Origin: Hathewaya proteolytica DSM 3090
GTDB taxonomy: Bacteria; Bacillota; Clostridia; Clostridiales; Clostridiaceae
DNA: 64,000 nucleotides
Assembly (NCBI RefSeq): GCF_900142225.1
Contig: NZ_FRAD01000003.1
Coordinates: 239,062 to 303,061 of the forward strand
Reading direction: 5' to 3'
Positions 25,493 through 34,217 of the stretch are shown piece after piece (position 1 is the first letter of the stretch; each line of letters opens with the position of its first letter). The notes beneath the pieces were generated by a model, which was given only the letters and a program-made list of their open reading frames with translations, ran no database searches and was not told the DNA's origin. A program made the translations under genes and the position numbers.

Positions 25493-25521
25493 ATTGTACA
25501 CTAGTTAATTAGTTTTTTCAA
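25493..25521 (-). promoter_or_regulatory. Sigma-A promoter of cytX-thiD
   Basis: On the minus strand TTGAAA (25521-25516), a 17-base spacer and TACAAT (25498-25493) start transcription shortly before the TPP aptamer. Confidence 0.68.
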
Positions 25522-25534
25522 CACAACATTCACT

Positions 25535-26398
25535 TTAATTGTCTGACAGTGCCTCATTTTGGAATCCTTCCCCTAGCACTTCTCTTACATCACTTATGAT
25601 GATAAAGGCTGTTGGGTCCACACTTTTCACAACTTTTTGCAACTGAAATATCTGCTTTTCAGATACTACCATGTATATCATATCTTTCTCTTGTTTAGTA
25701 TACATGCCTCTTCCTTTTATAATTGTTGCCCCACGTTTTATATTTTGATTAAGCGCTGTGGATACATTCTCCATTTTATCAGATATAATAAGGGCAGCCT
25801 TGGCAAAATGCATACCTTCTAATATCATAGACACCACCTTTGAACTAATATAAACAGAAATTAATCCATAAAGCCCAATCTCTACACCAAATACTAAGGC
25901 TCCAATTATAATAATAGCAGAATTCAAGGTATTTAAAAAGGTTGCAATGGAAACTGATTTAAATTTATCGTGCAAAAGAGCCGCCACAGTGTCTGTCCCC
26001 CCAGTACTAGCAGATGCTCTTAATACAAGTCCAACACCAAGTCCTAAAGCTATGCCCCCAAAGATACTACTTAAGAATATATTAGAGTTTTTAAGCATTA
26101 AAGGTATATACTCTGTGTACCACATAGCAAAGGACAAATAAATTACAGCAAAAACTGTTCTCCCCACAAATTTAAAACCCTTTTGTTTTATACTTACAAG
26201 CAATAATGGAACATTTACTATAATATTGGTAAGCCACACAGGGATGCTAGCAAAGTACTGAAGTATGACAGCTATACCGGCGATGCCACCCATGACAAGA
26301 TTGTTGGGAGTTATAAACTGGTTTATAGCAAAACCAAGTATAGTGCACCCCACCATTATAAGCCCGTATTCATATGCAGTTTGTTTAGTTATTTTCAT
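25535..26398 (-). CDS. YitT family membrane protein
   Basis: The 287-residue protein has five or six membrane helices in residues 1-195 (with AINQFITPNNLVMGGIAGIA and RASASTGGTDTVA typical of the YitT group) and a soluble C-terminal DUF2179 domain that begins near ALIISDKMENVSTAL. The group is widespread in Firmicutes in several copies per genome, and the transported substrate is unknown. GGAGGAAATAATC precedes the ATG. It is followed by the TPP-controlled unit on the same strand but is separated by a promoter. Confidence 0.9.
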   Translation of the reverse strand: MKITKQTAYEYGLIMVGCTILGFAINQFITPNNLVMGGIAGIAVILQYFASIPVWLTNIIVNVPLLLVSIKQKGFKFVGRTVFAVIYLSFAMWYTEYIPLMLKNSNIFLSSIFGGIALGLGVGLVLRASASTGGTDTVAALLHDKFKSVSIATFLNTLNSAIIIIGALVFGVEIGLYGLISVYISSKVVSMILEGMHFAKAALIISDKMENVSTALNQNIKRGATIIKGRGMYTKQEKDMIYMVVSEKQIFQLQKVVKSVDPTAFIIISDVREVLGEGFQNEALSDN

Positions 26399-26438
26399 GA
26401 TTATTTCCTCCTTTTATCATTTGTATTTTGAAAACCAT

Positions 26439-27050
26439 TTAAAGGGATATGGATTTCAAATTCTTTATATCCCCACTAAAAACCAATTTCATCTCGGGAA
26501 TTTCCTTTAGATCTTTTGGTTTTGTGAATGACGGTATTATGGGATGATCTATGGCACCCGAATTTAAAAGCATCTCCGCTACAAACTCCGAACAGAAATA
26601 ATAATAAGGTCTTTGCTTTTCTATGTTAAAATAATTATAAATAAGTCCCTTCACATTGTATCTGTACTTTTTTTGTTCTAGCATCATCTGCTTTATTCTT
26701 ATGTCTATTTTTTTATAAACCTCCTCTGAAACCTTCAGTTCGTATATGGCACAGGGAATACTTTTTCCACATGCATATACCCCATTTTCGATATCCTCCC
26801 GCATAAAACCGCCGATAAATGGATTATTTCTGTATATCCTACTAAAGCTATATAGATTTTTCATTTTTAAATCAAAGCTTATACCTGCATGAGTATACTC
26901 TGATCTGGTAATATAATGAATTATATTAGACAACAAAGTATTGGTCTTTGTAAGAAATATATATATGCTTTTGCTCTTATCATCTCCATCATTGTAAGGT
27001 GCTTGTCCATTTTCAATATAATCATATTCATAAATACACTTATTTTCCAT
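26439..27050 (-). CDS. Permuted papain-like (NlpC/P60-type, YiiX-like) cysteine hydrolase
   Basis: This 203-residue protein carries the circularly permuted papain arrangement: the histidine comes first in YTHAGISF and the cysteine later in YYYFCSEFVAEMLL. The early position of the His and a hydrophobic pocket around the Cys resemble the YaeF/YiiX group, amidases or lipid-handling enzymes of uncertain substrate. There is no signal peptide or membrane helix. An upstream in-frame ATG exists, but TAGGAG fits the ATG at 27050. It sits between YitT and the queuosine salvage pair but has its own gaps on both sides. Confidence 0.72.
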   Translation of the reverse strand: MENKCIYEYDYIENGQAPYNDGDDKSKSIYIFLTKTNTLLSNIIHYITRSEYTHAGISFDLKMKNLYSFSRIYRNNPFIGGFMREDIENGVYACGKSIPCAIYELKVSEEVYKKIDIRIKQMMLEQKKYRYNVKGLIYNYFNIEKQRPYYYFCSEFVAEMLLNSGAIDHPIIPSFTKPKDLKEIPEMKLVFSGDIKNLKSISL

Positions 27051-27217
27051 AATTTCTCCTATTTTCATTGCTTCAATTTAATATAACAAGGTAATTATAT
27101 ACTATACATTTATAGTATACAATTATAAAGAAAATTAACTATGTAATGAAAATTATACTTTCGAAAAAAACTTTCCAAAACAAAAAGTTTTATCTTTTTA
27201 TTGAGGAAAGTTTATTA

Positions 27218-27841
27218 TTAATCCATATTTAAAATTATATCACACTTGTTTTTTATGTCCATGGAAGAAAAATATCGTTCCTCCATAGGTATCCACTTAT
27301 TTTTAAAATTTTCGTAAATTTTTTTACCATTTCTCATTATAATCCGTTGCCTTTGAATTTCCTCATCCACATTGCAGAAAATTTTATAGTGGTACATTTC
27401 ATCATAATTTGGGTGGAGGGAATAAGTCCCCTCAACTATAATTATTTTGGTTTTAGGAAGGACAACTTGTGAGTCTATACACATTTTTGCACAGTTAAAT
27501 ATACCATAAGATATTTTATCACATTTATCAATTTTAAGCTTTTCCTTAATTTCTTCACTAAATCGCTCATAATGAATATTTCCACCAGGTTCCTTCAATC
27601 TAGATGGAGTTCTAAGGTGACTTGGGAGAAAAAAATCATCCATATGGATCACACTGCAATGTAGCTTATGTGATAAGTATTCTGATAAAGTGGTTTTCCC
27701 ACTACCACACCTACCGTCTATAGCCACTACTATGATACCATCACTTTTATGTGACATTTCTATGAGTTTTTTTGTGATTTTCTCTATACTTCGTGTTTTT
27801 TCACACTCTTTATTTTCTACTAAGCTCTGCAACGCTTTCAT
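27218..27841 (-). CDS. queK: Uridine-kinase-like nucleoside kinase, probable queuosine kinase QueK
   Basis: The 207-residue P-loop kinase has Walker A GRCGSGKTT, the HMDDFFLP substrate loop and a RNGKKIYENF lid arginine region, as in uridine/cytidine kinases. It overlaps the end of the upstream ECF S component by 32 bases. A uridine-kinase-like gene paired with a QrtT-type S component is the arrangement described in Clostridioides for queuosine salvage: QrtT imports and QueK phosphorylates queuosine before a lyase releases queuine. The lyase (QueL, radical-SAM type) is not in this window. The kinase fold is certain; queuosine specificity is inference from context. Confidence 0.55.
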   Translation of the reverse strand: MKALQSLVENKECEKTRSIEKITKKLIEMSHKSDGIIVVAIDGRCGSGKTTLSEYLSHKLHCSVIHMDDFFLPSHLRTPSRLKEPGGNIHYERFSEEIKEKLKIDKCDKISYGIFNCAKMCIDSQVVLPKTKIIIVEGTYSLHPNYDEMYHYKIFCNVDEEIQRQRIIMRNGKKIYENFKNKWIPMEERYFSSMDIKNKCDIILNMD

Positions 27842-28361
27842 CCTTCATAAACCCTACCTTTTTCAAAGCCATGACTACAACTGGGATCAATATTATATGA
27901 AGTATTATTCCAGGAATCCCATTTATAAAAGCGGCTGTCATAAAAATCTTAAAGCTAAATTTTACAGTAGTAGCCATGGATATAATAAACATGACAATCC
28001 CCCAAACTACTCTACCACCTAACATGGCTCCTATCAAAGTAACATATATATTTGCATTAGTTTTTCTTAATTTTTTGTATAAAATCCCTGCTAAAAAACC
28101 ATAGGCTGCCAATTCAAAACTCATAGCTAGACCTGTTGGGAATATTTTTGGCATTTGGAAAAGAAAGAACCTTAAAAAAGGAGCAATAAAACCTATAACA
28201 ATGGCATATGGCCAGCCGCAGATGAAACCAGCTATAAGAACTGGTATATGCATAGGCGATAGCATCTTCCCCACTTGTGGAATTTGTCCTGTTAGAAATG
28301 GCAATATCATAGTCAATGCTAACAATAACCCTGATAATACGATTTTTTTACTTTTATTCAT
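27810..28361 (-). CDS. qrtT: ECF transporter S component, probable queuosine transporter QrtT
   Basis: The 183-residue membrane protein has five or six helices and the S-component motif region MLSPMHIPVLIAGFICGWPY, followed by FQMPKIFPTGLAMSFELAAYG. This fits the QrtT subgroup of ECF specificity proteins better than the folate, thiamine or riboflavin ones. It lacks its own ATPases, so it relies on a shared EcfAAT. The gene starts with AGGAGG 8 bases upstream and is translationally coupled to the kinase. A 170-base leader with hairpins suggests ligand-dependent control. Confidence 0.6.
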   Translation of the reverse strand: MNKSKKIVLSGLLLALTMILPFLTGQIPQVGKMLSPMHIPVLIAGFICGWPYAIVIGFIAPFLRFFLFQMPKIFPTGLAMSFELAAYGFLAGILYKKLRKTNANIYVTLIGAMLGGRVVWGIVMFIISMATTVKFSFKIFMTAAFINGIPGIILHIILIPVVVMALKKVGFMKDESVAELSRK

Positions 28362-28530
28362 ATTTTTCCTCCTAAAAATAATACGCAGCTATTCTGTCTC
28401 ATTTCTATGAAACTTAATACCTGCGTGATATCGTTAGGACTGCGATTATATTTTCTTTTTTATTTTTATACTTTTAAAAATTGTACATAATAAGTTTTCT
28501 ACTTATAGCCATTTAGCTTCAGCTAAATTC
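28362..28530 (-). promoter_or_regulatory. Structured leader of qrtT-queK, class unassigned
   Basis: Between the promoter and qrtT the minus strand folds into a perfect 7-bp hairpin ATTTAGC-TGAA-GCTAAAT at the start and a distal hairpin ACGCAG ... CTGCGT followed by ATTATTTTT just before AGGAGG. An alternative partner for CTGCG exists upstream (ATAATCGCAG), so two exclusive structures are possible. That is the pattern of a riboswitch. A preQ1/queuine-related ligand would fit the genes, but I could not match a known preQ1 class by eye. Confidence 0.45.
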
Positions 28531-28537
28531 TTATGAC

Positions 28538-28566
28538 ATTATATCATACTTATTTTTAATGTTCAA
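28538..28566 (-). promoter_or_regulatory. Sigma-A promoter of qrtT-queK
   Basis: On the minus strand TTGAAC (28566-28561), a 17-base spacer and TATAAT (28543-28538). It abuts the stop codon of the DUF3842 gene and leaves a leader of about 170 bases. Confidence 0.75.
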
Positions 28567-28977
28567 TTACTTCTTGTACATCTCTCTAATATCTTGAATA
28601 ACAGATGATATCATCTGGCTTAAGGTAAAATCCCCTATGCCCACTATGTGATTTCTGCATTTATTTACTGGCAACAAGAATTTTTCAGCCCTACTCTGTC
28701 CAACGGCAGTAGCCATGATTGGCGTCACCTCTCCTAAAAGAGCATCTGCTATGACAATACCCAGTGGCCCTATAATCACATCCGCATCCCTAGCATTGAC
28801 TACTATGGGATTTTCTCCAGTAGCACCGTAATCTGCTCCAGCTTTTAACATAACAGAAGTGGCGATGCTGTTAGTCCCTATGGCCCATATGTCCAAATCC
28901 ATACCGCTATTTTTAATCTCTTCTATTATATTCTTTCCTATTCTTCCACCTTGTCCGTCAATTACTACAATCTTCAA
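28567..28977 (-). CDS. DUF3842 family protein
   Basis: The 136-residue protein matches the DUF3842 family with KIVVIDGQGGRIGKNI at its start, AGADYGATGENPIVVNAR in the middle and AVGQSRAEKFLLPVNKC later. The glycine-rich N-terminus looks like a nucleotide-binding fold. The start is most likely the TTG at 28977, with AGGGGG well placed, because family members begin exactly at this point; the ATG at 29043 has no ribosome site. Function unknown, but the family is common in clostridia. Confidence 0.78.
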   Translation of the reverse strand: MKIVVIDGQGGRIGKNIIEEIKNSGMDLDIWAIGTNSIATSVMLKAGADYGATGENPIVVNARDADVIIGPLGIVIADALLGEVTPIMATAVGQSRAEKFLLPVNKCRNHIVGIGDFTLSQMISSVIQDIREMYKK

Positions 28978-29058
28978 ATCTTTTCCCCCTAGCGTGCAAA
29001 TATTTTCTAAATCAATTTTATCACACTTTAAGGTTATATTCATTGAATTTTTTTCTTA

Positions 29059-29724
29059 TTATAATATACACACTATGGCTGCCAAATGAAATAAACTTCC
29101 TATAAGCACAAATATATGAAACAACCCATGCATATATCTTTTTTTCTTCCCTATACCGTACAGCACAGCCCCCACTGTGTAGGCAATGCCACCAGCCAAT
29201 ACAAGCATCATGTTAGAAAATCCCATGGCTTCTAAGGCAATATTATATATAAAAACCACTGCCCATCCCATACCCAAATTGCATATCATAGATAGTATCT
29301 GATACTTTTTTATGTCAATGGCATTAAATACAATGGCAATAGCCGCCAATGCCCATTCTATACCAAATATCCACCATGCAGCTGTAGGGCTAACTTTTCT
29401 TATGGCACATAGAGCTATAGGAGTATAGGTCCCTGCAATTAATATATATATAGAACAATGATCTAAAATCTGAAATACCTTTTTTGCCATACCTGGCCTC
29501 AGTCCGTGATAGATACTGGACATAGTATATAATAGGATCATGGACGCTCCATATATAGAAGATGTTACTACACCGTAAGCATTTCCGTGCATTGCCGCTA
29601 TAATTATGCACATCACAGTGGCAACTATGCCAATGGCACCGCCAACCACGTGGGATACAAAATTAAAAAGCTCTTCTTCCTTTGTATAATTTGGTAAAAC
29701 TCTGTCACATAATCTTGTTCTCAT
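29059..29724 (-). CDS. Hemolysin III / PAQR family membrane protein
   Basis: This 221-residue protein has seven membrane helices and the family motifs EELFNFVSHVVGG, SSIYHGL and DHCSIYILIAGTYTP, with histidines expected to bind zinc. Bacterial members were named after a Bacillus hemolysin but are related to PAQR receptors/hydrolases, and most are probably not toxins. An upstream frame extension is open, but TGGAGG precedes the ATG at 29724. It lies 81 bases upstream of the DUF3842 gene on the same strand. Confidence 0.9.
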   Translation of the reverse strand: MRTRLCDRVLPNYTKEEELFNFVSHVVGGAIGIVATVMCIIIAAMHGNAYGVVTSSIYGASMILLYTMSSIYHGLRPGMAKKVFQILDHCSIYILIAGTYTPIALCAIRKVSPTAAWWIFGIEWALAAIAIVFNAIDIKKYQILSMICNLGMGWAVVFIYNIALEAMGFSNMMLVLAGGIAYTVGAVLYGIGKKKRYMHGLFHIFVLIGSLFHLAAIVCIL

Positions 29725-29918
29725 AATTTCCTCCACACTATAATTTGTTATCATGTAGTTTTCATAACTATATGTTATAGTATATTCATTTAAAATGTTT
29801 ATGTCAATATATTTTATCATTATTTATAAAATATATTGCTTTTTTATTAATTATATATAAATATAGATGTATAATATATGTTATACAATTAATCTTTTTA
29901 TTGAAAGGCAGTGTATAA

Positions 29919-30575
29919 ATGGATATTAATAATATTTTAACCAAAGTTGACCATACTATGCTAAACCCTACCTGTACTGAACAGGATATATTAAAACTAT
30001 GCCGTGAAGCTTTAGAATACAAAACTGCTTCAGTATGTGTGCCTCCATGCTATGTTAAAACATGTCACGATTACTTAAAGGGCAAAATACCGGTATGCAC
30101 TGTGGTTGGCTTTCCTAATGGCTACTGCACTAGTAAGATAAAACTAGCTGAAACCACGGATGCCATAGAAAATGGCGCCGATGAAATTGACATGGTCATA
30201 AACATAGGTATGTTAAAAGACAAAAAGTATGAAAAAATAAAAAAAGAAATAAAGGATATAAAATCCGCCTGTGGTGATAAAATATTAAAGGTTATAGTAG
30301 AAACTTGCCTTCTAAGTGATGATGAGATAACCATGATGTGCCATATAGTGGCACATGCAGGGGCTGACTTTATAAAGACTTCCACAGGTTTTTCCACTGG
30401 TGGAGCTACCTTCCACCACGTTAAGCTCATGAATGAAACATTAAAAGGGATAATAAAGATAAAGGCTGCTGGAGGTATATCCTCCTTAGAAGATGCTGAG
30501 AAATTCATATCACTTGGAGCTGACAGACTTGGCACAAGTAAAATAATCAAACTAATAAATAAAGGAGAAAAGTAA
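29919..30575 (+). CDS. deoC: Deoxyribose-phosphate aldolase
   Basis: DeoC cleaves 2-deoxyribose 5-phosphate to acetaldehyde and glyceraldehyde 3-phosphate. The 218-residue TIM-barrel enzyme has KVIVETCLLSDDE and the Schiff-base lysine in DFIKTSTGFSTGGAT, with AAGGISSLEDA near the end. GAAAGGCAGTG precedes the ATG. It overlaps the gdhA start (TAATG), which is unusual: deoC is normally beside nucleoside-catabolism genes. No other deo gene is nearby. Confidence 0.96.
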   Translation: MDINNILTKVDHTMLNPTCTEQDILKLCREALEYKTASVCVPPCYVKTCHDYLKGKIPVCTVVGFPNGYCTSKIKLAETTDAIENGADEIDMVINIGMLKDKKYEKIKKEIKDIKSACGDKILKVIVETCLLSDDEITMMCHIVAHAGADFIKTSTGFSTGGATFHHVKLMNETLKGIIKIKAAGGISSLEDAEKFISLGADRLGTSKIIKLINKGEK

Positions 30576-31927
30576 TGAATACAAAAGACTATATCAACTC
30601 CGTAATTGAAAATGTAAAATCTAGAAATTCAGGCGAAAAGGAGTTTATTCAAGCTGTAGAAGAAGTCCTCCCTACCCTTGAAAAAATTCTAGATAAGCAC
30701 CCAGAATATATAGAAAACAACATTCTTGAAAGGCTATGCGAGCCAGAAAGGCAGATAATGTTTAGAGTTCCCTGGACAGATGACAATAATAAAGTTCACG
30801 TGAACCGTGGTTATAGGATTCAATTCAATGGAGCCATTGGACCATACAAGGGTGGCCTTAGATTTCATCCCTCTGTTTACCTTGGCATCATAAAATTTCT
30901 TGGCTTTGAACAAATCCTAAAAAATTCCCTAACTGGCCTTCCTATTGGCGGTGGTAAGGGTGGTTCTGACTTTGATCCAAAGGGCAAATCAGATAGTGAG
31001 ATAAGGCGTTTTTGTGAGAGTTTTATGACAGAATTATATAGGCATATTGGTCCCAATGTAGATGTTCCCGCTGGCGATATTGGCGTTGGTGGAAAAGAAG
31101 TTGCTTACCTCTTCGGTCAATACAGAAGAATAAGAGGTTCTTACGAGAATGGAGTTCTAACGGGTAAAGGTCTAACTTTTGGTGGCAGCCTTATAAGACC
31201 TGAAGCCACAGGCTACGGTGCCGTTTACTTCTGTGAGGAAATGTTAAAACATCAAGGAACAGATATGAAAGGCAAAACAGTATGCGTTTCAGGCTATGGT
31301 CAAGTATCCTGGGGTGTTTGTAAAAAAGTTGCGGACCTTGGTGGAAAAGTCATTACTATTTCAGGATCTGATGGGTATGTCTACGATAAAAATGGCGTGT
31401 GCACAGAGGAAAAGCTTAACTACCTTCTTGAAATGAGAAACAAAAGGAAACTGACTTTAAAAGATTATGCTGATACATTTAACTGTGACTTCTTCCCTAA
31501 GGAAAAACCTTGGAAGGTAAAATGTGATATAGTGATGCCTTGTGCTACACAAAATGAGATTACTCTAGAGGATGCAAAAAATATAGTAGAAAACAAAGTT
31601 TCTTTCCTTTGCGAGGGAGCCAATATGCCAACAACCAACGACGCTATATCATATTTTAAAGAACACAAGGTACTAATAGGACCTGCAAAAGCTGCCAATG
31701 CTGGTGGAGTTGCTGTCTCTGCCCTTGAGATGTCCCAAAACAGCATGAGACTTTCCTGGACTGCAGAAGAGGTAGACGAAAAACTACATAGTATTATGGT
31801 AAACATACACAACAACGCCATGAACACAGCTGAAGAATATGGCTTAGGCTATGATTTAGTTTCCGGTGCAAATATGGCAGGCTTTATTAAAATTGCTGAA
31901 GCCATGAATGCTCAGGGTATATATTAA
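30575..31927 (+). CDS. gdhA: NADP-type glutamate dehydrogenase
   Basis: The 450-residue enzyme interconverts glutamate and 2-oxoglutarate with ammonia. The catalytic region GGGKGGSDFDPKG and the upstream FRVPWTDD and NRGYRIQFNGA are typical of the hexameric NADP-linked bacterial type, as is the 450-residue length. The Rossmann domain has GYGQVSWG. Its ATG shares one base with the deoC stop and it uses AAAGGAG inside deoC. A terminator follows at 31987. Cofactor preference (NADP rather than NAD) is inferred from subfamily similarity only. Confidence 0.95.
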   Translation: MNTKDYINSVIENVKSRNSGEKEFIQAVEEVLPTLEKILDKHPEYIENNILERLCEPERQIMFRVPWTDDNNKVHVNRGYRIQFNGAIGPYKGGLRFHPSVYLGIIKFLGFEQILKNSLTGLPIGGGKGGSDFDPKGKSDSEIRRFCESFMTELYRHIGPNVDVPAGDIGVGGKEVAYLFGQYRRIRGSYENGVLTGKGLTFGGSLIRPEATGYGAVYFCEEMLKHQGTDMKGKTVCVSGYGQVSWGVCKKVADLGGKVITISGSDGYVYDKNGVCTEEKLNYLLEMRNKRKLTLKDYADTFNCDFFPKEKPWKVKCDIVMPCATQNEITLEDAKNIVENKVSFLCEGANMPTTNDAISYFKEHKVLIGPAKAANAGGVAVSALEMSQNSMRLSWTAEEVDEKLHSIMVNIHNNAMNTAEEYGLGYDLVSGANMAGFIKIAEAMNAQGIY

Positions 31928-31986
31928 AACTTGATATTTTTTTAACAACATATAATATAAGTATAGAAAATAGGAGGCTACATTAA

Positions 31987-32014
31987 AAAAAGCAGCCTTT
32001 GGGCTGCTTTTTAT
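31987..32014 (+). terminator. Terminator of deoC-gdhA
   Basis: AAAAAGCAGCC-TTTG-GGCTGCTTTTT, a perfect stem with T-run; it can also serve the convergent osmC gene. Confidence 0.92.
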
Positions 32015-32026
32015 GTATTCTACTAA

Positions 32027-32467
32027 TTAATCAATTTCAACACCTGACATCACCAATTTTACTCCATTAGATAGACAATCTCCTACTGGACATGTATTTT
32101 CAATAAACTTTGCAAAAGCTTCTACTTTTTCTTTTGGCTCGTTTGTCTTAAAATGCATTACAAAACGAATTTCTTGGAAACCACTTCTTACATCTGCTTT
32201 ACCCATAAAACCGTCTGGGTCTAAATCGCCTTCTAATTCAACGTGAAATTCTTCAAAGGTAAAATTATGAGCTGGAGCAAAAGCACTTGCTACAATTGTT
32301 TGGCATGCTCCTAGTGTGCAAAGTAGTGCCTCAACAGGGTTCATTCCCTCATCAGTGCCACCTAAATTTTTTGGTTCATCCATTATGATTTTAAAACCTC
32401 TAGCATTTGTTTCTACTTGTAAACCATCAGATAATTTTTTAGCAGTTGCTTTAAAAGTTGTTAACAT
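32027..32467 (-). CDS. OsmC family peroxiredoxin-like protein
   Basis: The 146-residue OsmC/Ohr fold protein has the two redox cysteines in TLGACQTI and NTCPVGDCLSNG. The subfamily with a CPVGDCL second motif is the YhfA-like branch, thiol-dependent peroxidases for organic hydroperoxides or stress proteins. AAAGGAG precedes the ATG. It is monocistronic and convergent with gdhA across a shared terminator. Confidence 0.92.
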   Translation of the reverse strand: MLTTFKATAKKLSDGLQVETNARGFKIIMDEPKNLGGTDEGMNPVEALLCTLGACQTIVASAFAPAHNFTFEEFHVELEGDLDPDGFMGKADVRSGFQEIRFVMHFKTNEPKEKVEAFAKFIENTCPVGDCLSNGVKLVMSGVEID

Positions 32468-32590
32468 AATATGATCTCCTTTTTAGCTTTATTAGTAGCT
32501 ATACTACCATGTGAATATAATAGCATAATTAAATTAAAAATCCAATATTTATGAAAAACTTTTTCTGAATTTTTTTTAAAATTTACTTAA

Positions 32591-32627
32591 AAAAAACCAT
32601 GCAAAATTTAAAATCGCATGGTTTTTT
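32591..32627 (-). terminator. Terminator after tRNA-Thr
   Basis: AAAAAACCATGC / GCATGGTTTTTT is a 12-bp stem directly abutting the CCA end of the tRNA on the minus strand, followed by T-run. It also lies downstream of the osmC promoter region. Confidence 0.9.
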
Positions 32628-32702
32628 TGGAGCTGATGGTCAGGATCGAACTGACAACCTGCGGTTTACGATACCGCTGCTCTACCATTGAGCCACATCA
32701 GC
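32628..32702 (-). tRNA. tRNA-Thr (CGT)
   Basis: All four arms fold: acceptor GCTGATG / CATCAGC, D-arm GCTC-AATGGTA-GAGC, anticodon arm GCGGT-ATCGTAA-ACCGC and T-arm GTCAG-TTCGATC-CTGAC. The loop gives anticodon CGT (threonine). CCA is encoded. Hairpins on both sides isolate it as a single tRNA unit. Confidence 0.97.
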
Positions 32703-32706
32703 ATAG

Positions 32707-32738
32707 AAAACAAGGCGGCTGTAACCGACCTTGTTTTT
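32707..32738 (-). terminator. Terminator of the MATE gene, upstream of tRNA-Thr
   Basis: AAAACAAGG / CCTTGTTTT with internal CGG/CCG pairing; on the minus strand it lies past the MATE stop codon and before the tRNA. Confidence 0.72.
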
Positions 32739-32789
32739 ACGAAATCATTATATCACCAAACAAATTAATTATCAAATATTTTTAAAAAA

Positions 32790-34145
32790 TTATACTTTGC
32801 TATCCAGTCCATGAAGCCAATTTGACTTAAAATAGTATATTACAAAAACAATGGAACTAAGGGTCCAAGTTATTGGATATGCCCAAAATACCACCTTAAT
32901 ATCGTTGATAAAGTTGATGGTAACAGTTACATATGCCACTCTAATTACACACCAACATATTAGCATAACTAGCATTGGCACTAAAGATTTACCTGCACCA
33001 CGAAGTATACCCGCAATGCAATGTGAAAATGCCAGAAGGCAGTAAAACAGCGATATAATTCTAGCTTGATTGGTTCCAATAAGAACTACATCTGCTTCCC
33101 TATTAAAAACACTGATGAGAAATGGTGCTGCTAGGAAAAATATTATTCCAACCACTTCAGCCATTATGGTACTTACGGCTATGCCAAAATAAGTTCCCTT
33201 TTTGGCTCTGTCATATTCCTTTGCCCCCAAGTTTTGACTTATGAATGTGGTCATGGCAAAGGCAAAACTAGTAATAGGGATAAAAGCAAAACCCTCTATT
33301 TTGGAGTAAGCCCCACAACCAGCCACTGCCACAGCCCCAAAAGCATTTATGTTAGACTGTACCACCATGTTGGCCAGTGCAATAACAGAATTCTGAATGC
33401 CTGAAGGAATCCCCATGTGAAGAATTTGTTTTAACATGCCCTTGTCCAAATGTAATTTTTTAAATTCAACCCTATATATATCCTTTGCCTTCATAAGATA
33501 TCTAAAAGATAATATGGCACTTACTCCTTGAGCTATGACGGTAGCAATACCTGCACCGGCAATGCCCATGCCAAATCCAGCCACAAATAGCAAGTCAAGA
33601 ACCACATTGATAACAGAGGATATTAGCAAGTAATAAAGAGGATGCTTGCTATCACCCACTGCTTGGAAAATTCCACTGGCAGTGTTGTACATAACTATGG
33701 ACAAAATTCCCCCAAAATATATTTTTACATACAATGCTGCATCAGGCAAAACACTTTCTGGAGTCCCCATTATTCTAAGTATAGCTGGAGCTAAAAAAGG
33801 TCCTATGACAGTAAGAAAAGTACCTGCAATCAAACCAAAACAAATAGCAGTATGTATAGATTTCTTAACATTTTCTTCGCTTCCTGCTCCAAAATATTTA
33901 GAAATCACCACCCCTGCCCCCATAAATATTCCACCGAATAATCCCACTAGTAGAAAAATCAAGGATCCTGTAGAGCTTATGGCAGCCAAGGCATCCCTAC
34001 CTACAAAATTTCCGATAACCAAGGAATCCACAATGTTGTATAGTTGCTGAAATACATTGCCCCAAAATATTGGAAGGGCAAACTTAATTATCTTTTTGCT
34101 TATGGAACCATTAGTCATCAATATTGCACTAGACTTCATGCGCAT
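32790..34145 (-). CDS. MATE family efflux transporter
   Basis: This complete 451-residue protein has 12 hydrophobic segments in two homologous halves. Family marks are PIFWGNVFQQLYNIVDSLVIG in helix 1, MGAGVVISKYFGAG, and the second-half FVAGFGMGIAGAGIA. MATE transporters export cationic drugs or metabolites using Na+ or H+. Several ATG codons are in frame; a GAAGGTG upstream favours 34145 (or the ATG 6 bases on). It differs from the partial copy at 1-630. Substrate unknown. Confidence 0.93.
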   Translation of the reverse strand: MRMKSSAILMTNGSISKKIIKFALPIFWGNVFQQLYNIVDSLVIGNFVGRDALAAISSTGSLIFLLVGLFGGIFMGAGVVISKYFGAGSEENVKKSIHTAICFGLIAGTFLTVIGPFLAPAILRIMGTPESVLPDAALYVKIYFGGILSIVMYNTASGIFQAVGDSKHPLYYLLISSVINVVLDLLFVAGFGMGIAGAGIATVIAQGVSAILSFRYLMKAKDIYRVEFKKLHLDKGMLKQILHMGIPSGIQNSVIALANMVVQSNINAFGAVAVAGCGAYSKIEGFAFIPITSFAFAMTTFISQNLGAKEYDRAKKGTYFGIAVSTIMAEVVGIIFFLAAPFLISVFNREADVVLIGTNQARIISLFYCLLAFSHCIAGILRGAGKSLVPMLVMLICWCVIRVAYVTVTINFINDIKVVFWAYPITWTLSSIVFVIYYFKSNWLHGLDSKV

Positions 34146-34217
34146 AACACCTTCTTTCGTCAATATAGATACCTATCAATTCTATCTCTTTATATTAATT
34201 AATTCAAGTTATATATG

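Noticed and set aside
27810..28361. S component as pantothenate (PanT) or hydroxymethylpyrimidine (HmpT) transporter
   Set aside because: No TPP riboswitch or pantothenate genes are nearby, and the partner kinase fits queuosine salvage better.
28362..28530. Leader of qrtT as a known preQ1 class I or II riboswitch
   Set aside because: The short pseudoknot loop and A-rich tail of class I and the hairpin arrangement of class II could not be found; left as unassigned.
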